Source: CAIWHR01 sp963726775
Lineage (GTDB): Bacteria; Pseudomonadota; Gammaproteobacteria; Burkholderiales; Casimicrobiaceae
Length of the DNA: 64,000 nucleotides
Assembly (NCBI GenBank): GCA_963726775.1
Contig: CAVSDL010000015.1
Coordinates: 62,001 to 126,000 of the forward strand
Reading direction: 5' to 3'
Shown piece after piece: positions 25,007-34,686 of this stretch. Each line of letters opens with the position of its first letter. Position 1 is the first letter of the stretch. The position numbers and the translations under genes were made by a program. The notes under the pieces are model-generated. The model did not search any database and was not told the origin of the DNA. It saw only the letters and a list, made by a program, of their open reading frames with translations.

Positions 25007-26125
25007 ATGACCACCGCTCACCGTAACCGCATCCCGGCGGCGTCGCCCCAGGCGGCGACACCGCCGATCGACGACACCCGCATCCGCGAGATCATGGAAC
25101 TCGCGCCGCCGGCGCACCTCCTCCGGGAATTTCCGGCCACCGTCCGCGCCGCCACGGCCACCTTCGAAACACGCCGCGCGATCCACCGCGTGCTGCACGG
25201 GGCCGACGACCGGCTGCTCGTCATTGTCGGCCCCTGCTCGATTCACGATTACGAGGCCGCCATCGATTACGCAACGCGGCTCGCGGCGCTGAAGCGCGAA
25301 TGCGCGAACGAGCTGATCGTGGTGATGCGCGTCTATTTCGAGAAGCCCCGCACGACCGTCGGCTGGAAAGGACTGATCAACGACCCGCATCTCGACGACA
25401 GCTACCGGATCAACGAAGGCCTGCGGCTCGCGCGACGCATTCTGGTCGAGGTCAACGAGCTCGACCTGCCCGCCGGCACCGAGTACCTCGACATGATCAC
25501 GCCGCAGTACATCGCCGACCTCATCGCCTGGGGCGCGATCGGCGCGCGGACCACCGAAAGCCAGGTGCACCGCGAGCTCGCCTCGGGGCTGTCGTGCCCG
25601 GTGGGCTTCAAGAACGGAACCGATGGCGACATCAGGATCGCCGTCGATGCGATCAAGGCCGCCTCCGCGCCGCATCACTTCCTGTCGGTCACCAAGGGTG
25701 GCCATTCGGCAATCGTGCACACCGCAGGCAACGAGGACTGCCATATCATCCTGCGCGGCGGCAAAGCGCCGAATTTCGATGCCGCGAGCGTCGACGCCAC
25801 GTGCCGGGAACTCGCGGCCGCCGGCCTCGGTGCCCGGCTCATGATCGACTGTTCGCACGCCAACAGCCAGAAGAAGCACGACCGGCAGATCGACGTCGCG
25901 CGCGATGTCGCCGCGCAGGTCGCCGCCGGCGACAGCCGCATCTTCGGCGTGATGATCGAGAGTCACATCAATCCCGGCCGCCAGGATCTCGTCCCGGGCC
26001 AGGACCTGCTCTACGGCGTGTCGATCACCGATGCGTGCATCGGCTGGGAAGCGACGGTCGAAGCGCTGAAGCTCCTCGCCGATGCCGTGCGCAAGCGCCG
26101 TCTGAAGCAGGCCGAGACCGCGTAA
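25007..26125 (+). CDS. aroG: 3-deoxy-7-phosphoheptulonate (DAHP) synthase, class I
   Basis: It condenses phosphoenolpyruvate and erythrose-4-phosphate to DAHP, the first step of the shikimate pathway. The 372-residue product is of the E. coli AroG/AroF type: LLVIVGPCSIHDYEAAIDYA, MRVYFEKPRTTVGWKGLINDP, LDMITPQY, GFKNGTDGDI, and the metal-binding His/Asp in DCSHANSQK and SVTKGGHSAI. Which aromatic amino acid inhibits it cannot be told from the sequence. An AT-rich leader lies upstream. The CYTH-CHAD gene follows 24 bases after. Confidence 0.93.
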   Translation: MTTAHRNRIPAASPQAATPPIDDTRIREIMELAPPAHLLREFPATVRAATATFETRRAIHRVLHGADDRLLVIVGPCSIHDYEAAIDYATRLAALKRECANELIVVMRVYFEKPRTTVGWKGLINDPHLDDSYRINEGLRLARRILVEVNELDLPAGTEYLDMITPQYIADLIAWGAIGARTTESQVHRELASGLSCPVGFKNGTDGDIRIAVDAIKAASAPHHFLSVTKGGHSAIVHTAGNEDCHIILRGGKAPNFDAASVDATCRELAAAGLGARLMIDCSHANSQKKHDRQIDVARDVAAQVAAGDSRIFGVMIESHINPGRQDLVPGQDLLYGVSITDACIGWEATVEALKLLADAVRKRRLKQAETA

Positions 26126-26149
26126 CGCGAGGCTCCCGGAAGGCCGCCT

Positions 26150-27709
26150 GTGCCCGCCGAAATCGAGCTGAAGCTCGCCGTTGATCCGGCCGTCGTCCCG
26201 CAACTCGCGCGCCTCCTGCGCCACCCGGCCATCGTCGCAGCGAAGGCCGGGCGCGCGCGATCGTCGCGCGTCGTCAGCACGTATTACGACACCTCCGACT
26301 TTCGGCTCGCGCGGGAAGGCATCGCCTTGCGGCTGCGCCGTGACGGCCCGCGCTGGGTGCAGACGGTCAAGGGCCCGCCGCGGGCGGGAGCCGGCGCCGG
26401 CCTCCATGTCCGCAACGAGCACGAATGCCGGGTTGCCGGCCCCCGCCTCGACGCGACGCACCTCGCGGCCACGCCGTGGCGCAAGCTTCTGCAACGGGTC
26501 GAGCGGCGGCGCGAACTTGCGCCCCAGTTCGTGACGGACTTCGTGCGCAAGACGCTTCCGCTCGCCTTTCCGGACGGTACGCGGGCCGCGTTGGCGATCG
26601 ACGTGGGCAACATCCGCAGCAAGCGCGGTGCCCAGCGCCGGGTGGCCATCGCGGAATTGGAAATCGAGATCGAATCCGGAAACAGCGCGCGACTCTACGA
26701 ACTCGCCCTTGCATTGAGCAGCGACTGGTCGCTGGCCGTGGCGACGGCGAACAAGGCCGAACGCGGGTACGCGCTGGTGCGCGGCGAGCCCGACGGCTGG
26801 CGCAACCCGGTGCGTGCCCGGACGGCCGATTTCCCTGCCGATGCCACCGCCGAAGAGGCACTGCGCGCGGTCGCCCGGGAGTGCCTCGATCAGATCGCCG
26901 CCAATGCCGCCGGCCTCCTTGCCGATCGCGATCCGGAATGGATCCATCAGATGCGGATCGGCACCCGGCGCTTGCGCTCCTGCCTTTCGCTGATGGCGCC
27001 GCTCGCGCCACCCGAACGCGTCGACCCGCTGGTTGCCGAGATCCGGTGGCTGGCGGGAATTCTCGGAGCGGCGCGCGACTGGGACGTGTTCGGGCAGGAA
27101 ACGCTGCCTCCGCTGGCCGCCGGACTCGCGGACGACCCGCCTGCGATCAAAGGTGTGCAGCAGTTGCGCCGCGGCGTCGCTTCTCGCCGGAGCGCGGCCC
27201 GCGCCGCCGCGCGCGCGGCGGTGCGCTCGCCGCGCTTTCAGCGTCTGTTGCTGACGACGGGGGCGTTTTGCGCGATGCCTCGAATCGGCAATCCCGACGG
27301 CGTCGGCGCCGATGCATCGGCGCGGCCCTTCGCCGCCGGCCTCCTCGCTCGTCGCCATCGCAAGCTTATGCTGCGCGCCGCGGCGGGCACCGCCGAAGAG
27401 CGTCACGCCGCGCGCATCGCCGCGAAAAAACTGCGCTACGCGGCCGAGTTCTACGCACCGCTGTTTCCCGGCAAAGGTACGCGCGCCTACGTCAAGGCGC
27501 TCGCGGCCTTGCAGGACGCGCTGGGGCACTTCAACGATGCGGCGACCGCGGTGCGGCTCGTGGCCCAGCTTGTCGGGAAAGCCGATCACGCCACCGTCGG
27601 TGCCGTGCGCGGCTGGGTGGCGGCGAGGGCCGTGGCGCTCCTGCCGGAACTGGCACGCGCGTGGCGGCGCTTCGGCCGCGCCAAGCAGTTCTGGACCCGC
27701 GACAAGTGA
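26150..27709 (+). CDS. CYTH-CHAD domain protein, inorganic triphosphatase YgiF-like
   Basis: The 519-residue protein joins two domains. The N-terminal CYTH domain (1-205) carries the ExExK motif EIELK at residues 4-8 and several Arg/Lys and Glu residues of the tunnel (TYYDTSDFRL, LRLRRDG, AELEIEIESG), which in relatives hydrolyses triphosphate or polyphosphate with Mg2+. The C-terminal CHAD domain (about 235-510) has conserved His/Arg motifs (IHQMRIGTRRLRS, KKLRYAAEFY) that bind polyphosphate. GTG 26150 is preferred: GGAAGG lies upstream and the ExExK motif must be near the N-terminus. Its stop overlaps the YheT start (GTGA). Confidence 0.92.
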   Translation: MPAEIELKLAVDPAVVPQLARLLRHPAIVAAKAGRARSSRVVSTYYDTSDFRLAREGIALRLRRDGPRWVQTVKGPPRAGAGAGLHVRNEHECRVAGPRLDATHLAATPWRKLLQRVERRRELAPQFVTDFVRKTLPLAFPDGTRAALAIDVGNIRSKRGAQRRVAIAELEIEIESGNSARLYELALALSSDWSLAVATANKAERGYALVRGEPDGWRNPVRARTADFPADATAEEALRAVARECLDQIAANAAGLLADRDPEWIHQMRIGTRRLRSCLSLMAPLAPPERVDPLVAEIRWLAGILGAARDWDVFGQETLPPLAAGLADDPPAIKGVQQLRRGVASRRSAARAAARAAVRSPRFQRLLLTTGAFCAMPRIGNPDGVGADASARPFAAGLLARRHRKLMLRAAAGTAEERHAARIAAKKLRYAAEFYAPLFPGKGTRAYVKALAALQDALGHFNDAATAVRLVAQLVGKADHATVGAVRGWVAARAVALLPELARAWRRFGRAKQFWTRDK

Positions 27710-28698
27710 ACGAGCGAGGCGCCGATCCTCCGGCCCCGCCCTATCGCGCGCCGCATTGGCTGGTCGGAGGTCACGCGCAGACGATCTGGCCGTACTTTCT
27801 GGCCCGGCCGGATGTCCGTTACCGCCGCGAGCGCGTCGTTACGCCGGACGGGGATTTCTGGGATTTCGACTGGGTCGACGCGCTGTCGCGCAACGACGCG
27901 GCGCCGCTCGTCGTGCTTTTCCACGGCCTCGAAGGCAGCTCGGGGTCACACTACGCGCGCACGCTGATGGCCGCGCTCGTGGCCGGCGGCTGGCGCGGCG
28001 TGATTCCCCATTTCCGCGGCTGCGGCGGCGAACTCAATTTGAAGCCCCGCGCCTACCACTCGGGCGACCATGAGGAAGTGGGCGCGATGCTGGCGGCGAT
28101 TCGGGCGCGCGTCGCTCCCGCCACATCGGTCTACGCAGCGGGCGTGTCGCTCGGCGGCAGCGCGCTGCTGAACTGGCTGGGTCGCGCCGGACGCGATGCG
28201 GCGGAGACGCTCGCCGCCGCCGCCACCGTGTCCGCACCGCTCGACCTGACCGCCGCGGGCATCGAGATCGGTCGCGGCCTCAACCGGATCTACACGTGGC
28301 ACTTCCTCGACACGCTGAAGCCGAAGGGCCGCATGCTCGCGCGCCGTTTTCCCGGGTTGCTGGACGAGAACCGGTTGCGGCGGGTGCGCACGATGTACGA
28401 TTTCGACGACGTGGTGACCGCGCCGCTGCACGGCTTCACGGGGACGACCGACTACTGGCGGCGGGCGTCGAGCAAGCCGTGGCTGCCGCGTGTCGCGGTG
28501 CCCACACTCGTGCTCAACGCGAAGAACGATCCGTTCGTCCCGCGTGCGTCGCTGCCCGGTCCGGCTGATGTCGGCCGCAGCGTCGTACTGGAACAACCGG
28601 AGCAGGGCGGCCACGCCGGATTCCTCGTCGGCTCGTTTCCCGGGCGGCTCACCTGGCTGCCGCGACGGTTGCTGCAGTTTTTCCGTCACCAATGCTAG
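27706..28698 (+). CDS. YheT-family alpha/beta hydrolase
   Basis: The 330-residue hydrolase has the family pattern of YheT/UPF0017: an N-terminal PHWLVGGHAQTIWP motif, the oxyanion-side LFHGLEGSSGSHYAR, the nucleophile elbow GVSLGG with Ser148, the acid in LNAKNDPFVP and the late GGHAGF with His. E. coli YheT and its relatives are probable acylglycerol or ester hydrolases; the substrate is unknown. GTG 27706 overlaps the TGA of the CYTH-CHAD gene by GTGA, which implies translational coupling. Confidence 0.85.
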   Translation: MNERGADPPAPPYRAPHWLVGGHAQTIWPYFLARPDVRYRRERVVTPDGDFWDFDWVDALSRNDAAPLVVLFHGLEGSSGSHYARTLMAALVAGGWRGVIPHFRGCGGELNLKPRAYHSGDHEEVGAMLAAIRARVAPATSVYAAGVSLGGSALLNWLGRAGRDAAETLAAAATVSAPLDLTAAGIEIGRGLNRIYTWHFLDTLKPKGRMLARRFPGLLDENRLRRVRTMYDFDDVVTAPLHGFTGTTDYWRRASSKPWLPRVAVPTLVLNAKNDPFVPRASLPGPADVGRSVVLEQPEQGGHAGFLVGSFPGRLTWLPRRLLQFFRHQC

Positions 28699-28766
28699 GC
28701 TTGCCAAGCTCGTTCCGGGCGCGCCCGAATTGCTGCCCCGCACGCTGACACGCTGCCGCCCCGTTC

Positions 28767-30149
28767 ATGTCGATCCCCACTCTCCCCGCCGAAATCTTCA
28801 AGGCCTATGATATTCGCGGCGTGGTCGGCCGGTCGCTGACACCCGAAATCGTCCGTGCCGTCGGACAGGCGCTCGGAACGCTGGCACTCGAGCGTGGCCG
28901 TGACACGGTCGTCGTCGGCCGGGACGGTCGCCTCTCGGGCCCGGAGCTCGCGGGCGCCCTCGCCGACGGCCTGCGCGCTGCGGGCGCGCACGTGATCGAC
29001 ATCGGCATGGTGACGACGCCGATGTCGTATTTCGCCGCGCATCACCTCGGCACGCAGTGCAGCGTGATGGTGACCGGCAGCCACAATCCGCCCGATTACA
29101 ACGGGCTCAAGATGGTGATCGATGGCGACACGCTCTCCGGCGCGGACATCCAGGCGTTGAAAGCGCGCATCGAAACCGGCAATGTGCGCGCCGGCGCCGG
29201 CGGGTACCGCACGCACGATATCGCCCCCGCGTATCTCGACCGCATCGTCGGCGACATCCGCCTTGCACGGCCGATGACCCTGGCGATCGACTGCGGCAAT
29301 GGCGTCGCAGGCGCGTTCGCGCCGACGCTGTACCGGCGGCTTGGGTGCGAGGTCACCGAGTTGTTCTGCGACGTGGACGGCACCTTCCCGAACCATCACC
29401 CGGACCCGTCGCAGCCAAAGAATCTCGCCGATCTGATCGCGACCGTCACCACCTCGCGGAAGGAACTGGGTCTTGCGTTCGACGGCGACGGCGACCGCCT
29501 GGGCGTGGTCACGACGGCCGGTCACGTGATCTATCCGGACCGGCAGCTGATGCTCTTCGCCGCCGACGTCCTGACGCGCCAGCCCGGCGCGACGGTAATC
29601 TACGACGTGAAGTCGACGCGCCATCTCAAGCCCTGGATCGCGCGGCATGGCGGCACGCCGTTCCTGTGGAAGACCGGCCATTCGCTGATCAAGGGCAAGA
29701 TGAAGGAGCTGGGGGCCGCGCTCGCGGGCGAGATGAGCGGCCACACGTTCTTCAAGGACCGCTGGTACGGGTTCGACGACGGCCTCTACGCCGGCGCGAG
29801 GCTCCTCGAAATCCTGTCGCGCGATGCCGACCCGTCGGCGGTGCTCGATGCGCTGCCGGACGCATTGTCCACTCCCGAGCTCCAGATTGCCTGCGCCGAG
29901 GGCGAGCACCATGCGCTCATCGCGAAGCTGGCGGCGAGCGCCGTGTTCCCGGGCGCCATCGATGTCGTGCGGATCGACGGCTTGCGGGTCGAGTATCCGG
30001 ACGGTTTCGGGTTGGCGCGCGCATCGAACACGACGCCGACCCTCGTGCTGCGCTTCGAGGCCGACAACGCGGCGGCCATCGAGCGGATCAAGGGCGAATT
30101 CCGGCGCGTGCTCGGCGACGCCAAGCCGGGGATCGCGTTGCCCTTCTGA
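28767..30149 (+). CDS. Phosphomannomutase/phosphoglucomutase
   Basis: This 460-residue alpha-D-phosphohexomutase (AlgC/ManB type) interconverts hexose 1- and 6-phosphates, for nucleotide sugar or glycogen precursors. Active-site phosphoserine is Ser105 in VTGSHNP, the Mg2+ site is DGDGDR (Asp239, Asp241, Asp243), the sugar-binding loop is GEMSGH, and phosphate-binding loop GFGLARASNTTP is near the C-terminus. It could supply glucose-1-phosphate to the glycogen operon at 50770-62483, though it lies 20 kb away. Starts 68 bases after the YheT gene. Confidence 0.93.
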   Translation: MSIPTLPAEIFKAYDIRGVVGRSLTPEIVRAVGQALGTLALERGRDTVVVGRDGRLSGPELAGALADGLRAAGAHVIDIGMVTTPMSYFAAHHLGTQCSVMVTGSHNPPDYNGLKMVIDGDTLSGADIQALKARIETGNVRAGAGGYRTHDIAPAYLDRIVGDIRLARPMTLAIDCGNGVAGAFAPTLYRRLGCEVTELFCDVDGTFPNHHPDPSQPKNLADLIATVTTSRKELGLAFDGDGDRLGVVTTAGHVIYPDRQLMLFAADVLTRQPGATVIYDVKSTRHLKPWIARHGGTPFLWKTGHSLIKGKMKELGAALAGEMSGHTFFKDRWYGFDDGLYAGARLLEILSRDADPSAVLDALPDALSTPELQIACAEGEHHALIAKLAASAVFPGAIDVVRIDGLRVEYPDGFGLARASNTTPTLVLRFEADNAAAIERIKGEFRRVLGDAKPGIALPF

Positions 30150-30150
30150 C

Positions 30151-31356
30151 ATGGTCACGCTCGCCGACATCGAGGCCGCACGCGACCGCATCGCCGGCGG
30201 CGTCTACCTGTCGCCCTGCGTCGAGTCGATTCCGCTCTCGCAGCTCACTGGCGCGCGCATATTCTGCAAGCTCGACTACCTCCAGCGCACCGGCAGCTTC
30301 AAGGAGCGCGGAGCGCGCAACGCCCTGCTGCTGCTCGATCCGGCGCAGCGCCGTCGAGGCGTGATCGCGGCGTCCGCCGGCAACCACGCGCAAGGCATCG
30401 CGTACCACGGCAAGCTGCTCGGGATCCCGACCACGGTCGTCATGCCCAGGTTCGCCGCGCTGATCAAGGTCACCAATTGCCGGCAATTCGGCGCCACCGT
30501 CGTGCTGCACGGCACTGATCTCACCGAGGCGCGCGCGCATGCCGGCGAGCTCGCCGAGCGCGGCGGCCTCACGTTCATTCACCCGTTCGACAACAGCAAC
30601 GTGATTGCAGGCCAGGGCACGATCGCGCTCGAGATCCTGGAGCAGGCGCCGGGAGTCGAAGCCATCGTCGTGCCGGTCGGCGGCGGCGGTCTCATCGCCG
30701 GCATCGGCACGGTCGTCAAGGCCAAGCGCTCCGATGTCGCGGTGATCGGCGTCGAGCCCGAGGCGGCGGCGAGCCTCACCGCCGCGCTGGCGCAGCACTC
30801 GCCCGCCATGGTGAATCTCTCTTCGACCCTGGCCGACGGCCTCGCCGTTGCGCAGATCGGCGTTGCGCCGTTCGACATCATCACGCGTGTCGTCGATCGC
30901 GTTGTGACCGTCGACGAGGCATCGATCGCGCTCGCCATCCTGCGGCTGGCCGAGCTGGAAAAGAGCGTCGTCGAAGGCGCCGGCGCGGCGCCGCTCGCCG
31001 CGTTCATCGCCGGCCGCCTCGATGCGCTCAAGGGAAAACAGGTCGTGCTGGTGCTCGCCGGCGGCAACATCGACTCGACGATGCTGGGCCGCGTCATCGA
31101 AGTGGGACTGGTCGCCGACGGACGCCTCGCCCGGTTTACGGTGACGATCAGCGACCGCCCCGGCGGGCTCGCCCGGCTGGCCGAGATCATTGCCTCGACG
31201 GGCGCTTCGATCAAGGGCATTGTTCACGACCGGGCGTTTTCCGGCCCCGATCTGTCGGCGGTCCGCGTCGTCTGCGACGTGGAAACGACGGGCCACGCGC
31301 ACGTGCGGCAGTTGCACGATGTGCTGTCGGCAGCGGGTCTGACGGTCATCGACTGA
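30151..31356 (+). CDS. ilvA: Threonine ammonia-lyase with C-terminal ACT domain (short form)
   Basis: It deaminates L-threonine (or serine) to 2-oxobutyrate with PLP. The 401-residue protein has PLP Lys51 in TGSFKERGARNA, the NHAQG loop (SAGNHAQGIAYH), and the Gly-rich PLP-phosphate loop PVGGGGLIAGIG. One ACT-like domain (about 325-401: RFTVTISDRPGGLARLAEIIASTG) is present instead of two, as in the TdcB-like/short IlvA form found in many proteobacteria; this affects feedback by isoleucine. One base separates it from the mutase stop. Confidence 0.92.
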   Translation: MVTLADIEAARDRIAGGVYLSPCVESIPLSQLTGARIFCKLDYLQRTGSFKERGARNALLLLDPAQRRRGVIAASAGNHAQGIAYHGKLLGIPTTVVMPRFAALIKVTNCRQFGATVVLHGTDLTEARAHAGELAERGGLTFIHPFDNSNVIAGQGTIALEILEQAPGVEAIVVPVGGGGLIAGIGTVVKAKRSDVAVIGVEPEAAASLTAALAQHSPAMVNLSSTLADGLAVAQIGVAPFDIITRVVDRVVTVDEASIALAILRLAELEKSVVEGAGAAPLAAFIAGRLDALKGKQVVLVLAGGNIDSTMLGRVIEVGLVADGRLARFTVTISDRPGGLARLAEIIASTGASIKGIVHDRAFSGPDLSAVRVVCDVETTGHAHVRQLHDVLSAAGLTVID

Positions 31357-31396
31357 CGCTGGGGCGCCGCCCTGCGGAACCGCGCGACTCCTGCGC

Positions 31397-31402
31397 TATA
31401 AT
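31397..31402 (+). promoter_or_regulatory. Consensus -10 box (TATAAT) of the TAXI-TRAP operon
   Basis: A perfect TATAAT, 92 bases upstream of ATG 31494. The -35 region is a poor match. It most likely drives the three-gene TRAP operon. Confidence 0.5.
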
Positions 31403-31493
31403 CGCCGCGATCGACCGCCCGGCACATTCCCGCGCCCGAGGGCGGCAAGTGATCGTCGCGCGCGGCCAAGACCGCACCGCCCCAGGAGGAGTC

Positions 31494-32447
31494 ATGAGCT
31501 GTCTTTCGCGCCGCTTCGCCCCGTTTGTCGCTGCCGCTCTGTTGAGCGCTCCGGCCGTCGCTGCCGAACAGTTCGTCAACGTATTGACTGGCGGAACCAG
31601 TGGCGTTTACTACCCGCTCGGCGTCGCTCTCGCCAACAACATCGGCAAGGCGATGCCCGCGCTCAAGACCTCGGTGCAGGCGACCAAGGCTTCGGTCGAA
31701 AATCTGAATCTGCTCCAGGCGGGGCGCGGCGAGGTGGCGTTCACGCTCGGCGATTCGCTGTCCGACGCGTGGAACGGCAACGAGGAAGCGGGATTCAAGA
31801 CGCCGCTCAGGAAGCTGCGTGGCATCGCCGCAATCTACCCGAACTATATCCAGATCGTCGCCCGCGCCGACGCCGGCATCAGGACGCTGGCCGATCTCAA
31901 GGGAAAGAGGATCTCGGTCGGGGCGCCGAAATCGGGCACCGAACTCAACGCCCGGGCAATTCTCAATGCCGCCGGCATCACGTACAAGGATTTCACCAAG
32001 GTCGAATACCTGCCGTTCGGCGAATCGGTCGAGCTGATGAAGAACCGACAGCTCGACGTCACGCTGCAATCCGCCGGACTGGGCGTCTCCGCGTTGCGCG
32101 ACCTCGCGACGTCGGTGGATATCCTCGTCGTTCCGATCCCCGCGGATGTCATCAAGAAGACGAACGATCCGGCGTATCTTCCGGCGACAATCCCCGCCAA
32201 CACCTATCGCGGGCAGACCGCCGACGTGCCGGCTGCCGCCGTGCAAAACTTCCTCGTGACGCAGGACGGCGTCAGCAGCGATACCGTGTACGGCGTCACC
32301 AAGGCGCTCTGGACCGGACTCGACCAGCTCACCGCGGCACACTCGGCGGCGAAGGCGATCGATCTCAAGCACGCGCTCGACGGCATGCCACTGCCGCTGC
32401 ATCCCGGTGCGGAAAAGTACTACAAGGAAGTCGGCGTCATCAAGTGA
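31494..32447 (+). CDS. TAXI-family TRAP transporter substrate-binding protein
   Basis: This 317-residue periplasmic receptor captures a small organic anion for a sodium-driven TRAP transporter. The signal peptide ends near residue 24 (AVAAEQ). The start VLTGGTSGVYYPLGVALANNI is the signature of the TAXI (TRAP-associated extracytoplasmic immunogenic) family, whose members bind glutamate/glutamine or 2-oxoglutarate-like ligands; the ligand here is not known. CCAGGAGGA is a strong ribosome-binding site before ATG 31494. The fused permease follows after 135 bases. Confidence 0.92.
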   Translation: MSCLSRRFAPFVAAALLSAPAVAAEQFVNVLTGGTSGVYYPLGVALANNIGKAMPALKTSVQATKASVENLNLLQAGRGEVAFTLGDSLSDAWNGNEEAGFKTPLRKLRGIAAIYPNYIQIVARADAGIRTLADLKGKRISVGAPKSGTELNARAILNAAGITYKDFTKVEYLPFGESVELMKNRQLDVTLQSAGLGVSALRDLATSVDILVVPIPADVIKKTNDPAYLPATIPANTYRGQTADVPAAAVQNFLVTQDGVSSDTVYGVTKALWTGLDQLTAAHSAAKAIDLKHALDGMPLPLHPGAEKYYKEVGVIK

Positions 32448-32582
32448 CAGTCGCGCCGGCATGCGGCGGCGCCGCGGTCATCCCGCGCAAGGCGAAGGAT
32501 CTGCCCCTGCCGCCGGATCAGGCGAACGCCGCAGAAGCTTCGTCCTAGGCAGCGGCCGACCGCCATCCGACCAGGAGCCCCG

Positions 32583-34670
32583 ATGGCCACGACACCGGAA
32601 GTGCCGACCGCCGCGATGCAGGCGGCCGAAGCCGCGTTCGACGAAACCGGCGTCAAGCGCGAGTTGACCGGCGCCGCATGGAAAGTCGTTGCCGGCGTCG
32701 CGCTGGCCTTTTCGACCTACCAGCTGTTGATCGCGTCGTTCAGCCCGCTCTCGAGTCTCGTCACGCGTTCGCTGCACGTCGGCTTCCTCCTGCTGCTCGC
32801 CTACCTGATCCACCCGATCTCGACCAAGTCGGACCGGCACCGGATCGCGTGGTACGACGCCGGAATCGCAGCGCTCGCGTTCGCTCTCGCGCTTTACCAT
32901 TGGGTGTTCGAAGCCGACCTGATCCAGCGCTCGGGTGACCCGAGCAGCGCCGACCTGATTGTCGGAACGACGGTGATCGTGCTGCTGTTCGAAGCCGCAC
33001 GGCGGGTGCTGGGGCCGGCGTTGCCGATCATCTGCGCATCCTTTCTCGCCTATGGCCTGTTCGGGCAATACCTGCCGGCGGCGATCGCGCATCGCGGCTA
33101 TGGCTTCGACCAGATCGTCGGCGCGCTCTATCTCGGCACCGAAGGCATCTACGGGATTCCGACGCTGGTGTCGGCGACTTACATCTTTCTGTTCATCCTG
33201 TTCGGCAGCTTTCTCGAGCATGCCGGGATGATCAACCTGTTCAACAATATCGCACTCGGCTTCGTCGGCCACGCGCGGGGCGGTCCCGCGAAAGTCGCGG
33301 TGATCTCGTCGGGAATGATGGGCACGATCTCGGGCTCCGGCGTCGCCAATGTGCTCACCGTCGGGCAGTTCACGATTCCGCTGATGAAGCGCTTCGGCTA
33401 CTCGTCGGTCTTCGCCGGCGCCGTCGAGGCCACGTCCAGCATGGGCGGCCAGATCATGCCGCCGGTGATGGGTGCTGTCGCCTTCATCATGGCGGAGACA
33501 CTCAATGTGCCGTACGTGACGATCGTCAAGGCCGCGGTGATCCCCGCGATCCTGTATTACGTGACGGCGTTCTGGATGGTGCACCTCGAAGCCGGTCGCG
33601 CGGGCCTCACGGGCCTGCCCAAGGCCGATTGCCCGAATCCGTGGGAGGCGATCCGGCAGAAGTGGTACCTGATGTTGCCGCTGGCGGTGCTGGTATTCAT
33701 GCTGTTCGACGGCTTCACGCCGATGTTCTCCGGTATCGTGGGCCTGGCGCTGACCGCGGTGCTGATCCTGGGCGTCGGAATCGCGGCGGGCTTCGGCTCG
33801 ATGCTGTTCCGCATCGTGTTCTGGATCATTCTCGGTTTCGGTACCGCAAGCTTTTTCAGATATGGGATCTGGCCAATCATCGTCATGATCACGACGCTGG
33901 TGGTCGTGAATTTTGTGATCAGGGGCGGCCGCGAGACGCTCGCGATCATGCGCGGCAGCCTGATCGACGGCGCGAAGCAGGCCGTCGGCGTGGGCATCGC
34001 CTGCGCGATCGTCGGCGTCATCATCGGCGTGTTGACGCTGACCGGCGCGGCGTCGAATTTCGCCGGGTTCGTACTCGACATCGGCGCCAGGAGCCTGTTT
34101 CTCTCGCTGTTGCTGACGATGGCCGTCTGCCTCGTGCTGGGCATGGGCATTCCGACGATCCCCAATTACATCATCACCAGTGCGATCGCCGCGCCGGCGC
34201 TGCTGAAGCTCGGCGTGCCGCTGATCGTGTCGCACATGTTCGTTTTCTACTTCGGCATCATGGCGGACCTGACGCCGCCGGTGGCGCTCGCGGCGTTCGC
34301 GGCGGCGTCGATCGCCAAGGCATCGCCGATGAAGATCGGCTGGAAAGCGACGCACATCGCGATCGCCGGCTTCGTGATCCCCTACATGGCCGTCTACGAT
34401 CCGTCGCTGATGGTGCAGGGAGGAACGCTGCTCGACACCGCGTACGTCGTGTTCAAGGCACTGGTCGCCATCGGCCTCTGGGGCGGCGCGGCGGTCGGCT
34501 ACCTCTACGGACCGCTCGGCTGGCCCGAACGGATCTTCGCCATGGTGGCCGCCGGCCTCCTCGTCGTCGCGCTGCCGCTGACCGACGAAATCGGGTTCGT
34601 CGCAAGCGCGGCGTTCGTCGCGTGGCATTGGTTCCGTACGCGCCCGCGGCGTAACGCGCGCGCCGAATGA
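32583..34670 (+). CDS. TRAP transporter fused permease subunit (TAXI type)
   Basis: The 695-residue inner-membrane protein fuses the small (4TM) and large (12TM) permease subunits of TRAP transporters, as is typical of TAXI systems. Residues 1-40 are soluble; hydrophobic segments fill most of the rest. Family motifs: GFGFDQIVGALYLGTEGIYGIP-like opening (AHRGYGFDQIVGALYLG), HARGGPAKVAVISSGMMGTISGSGVANV, and the late block MGIPTIPNYIITSAIAAPAL. No ATPase is needed. The DUF1850 gene follows 16 bases after its stop. Confidence 0.93.
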   Translation: MATTPEVPTAAMQAAEAAFDETGVKRELTGAAWKVVAGVALAFSTYQLLIASFSPLSSLVTRSLHVGFLLLLAYLIHPISTKSDRHRIAWYDAGIAALAFALALYHWVFEADLIQRSGDPSSADLIVGTTVIVLLFEAARRVLGPALPIICASFLAYGLFGQYLPAAIAHRGYGFDQIVGALYLGTEGIYGIPTLVSATYIFLFILFGSFLEHAGMINLFNNIALGFVGHARGGPAKVAVISSGMMGTISGSGVANVLTVGQFTIPLMKRFGYSSVFAGAVEATSSMGGQIMPPVMGAVAFIMAETLNVPYVTIVKAAVIPAILYYVTAFWMVHLEAGRAGLTGLPKADCPNPWEAIRQKWYLMLPLAVLVFMLFDGFTPMFSGIVGLALTAVLILGVGIAAGFGSMLFRIVFWIILGFGTASFFRYGIWPIIVMITTLVVVNFVIRGGRETLAIMRGSLIDGAKQAVGVGIACAIVGVIIGVLTLTGAASNFAGFVLDIGARSLFLSLLLTMAVCLVLGMGIPTIPNYIITSAIAAPALLKLGVPLIVSHMFVFYFGIMADLTPPVALAAFAAASIAKASPMKIGWKATHIAIAGFVIPYMAVYDPSLMVQGGTLLDTAYVVFKALVAIGLWGGAAVGYLYGPLGWPERIFAMVAAGLLVVALPLTDEIGFVASAAFVAWHWFRTRPRRNARAE

Positions 34671-34686
34671 ACACCGCTGCACTGCG

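Noticed and set aside
24989..27589. Long minus-strand open frame opposite aroG and the CYTH-CHAD gene
   Set aside because: Shadow of two well-supported genes.
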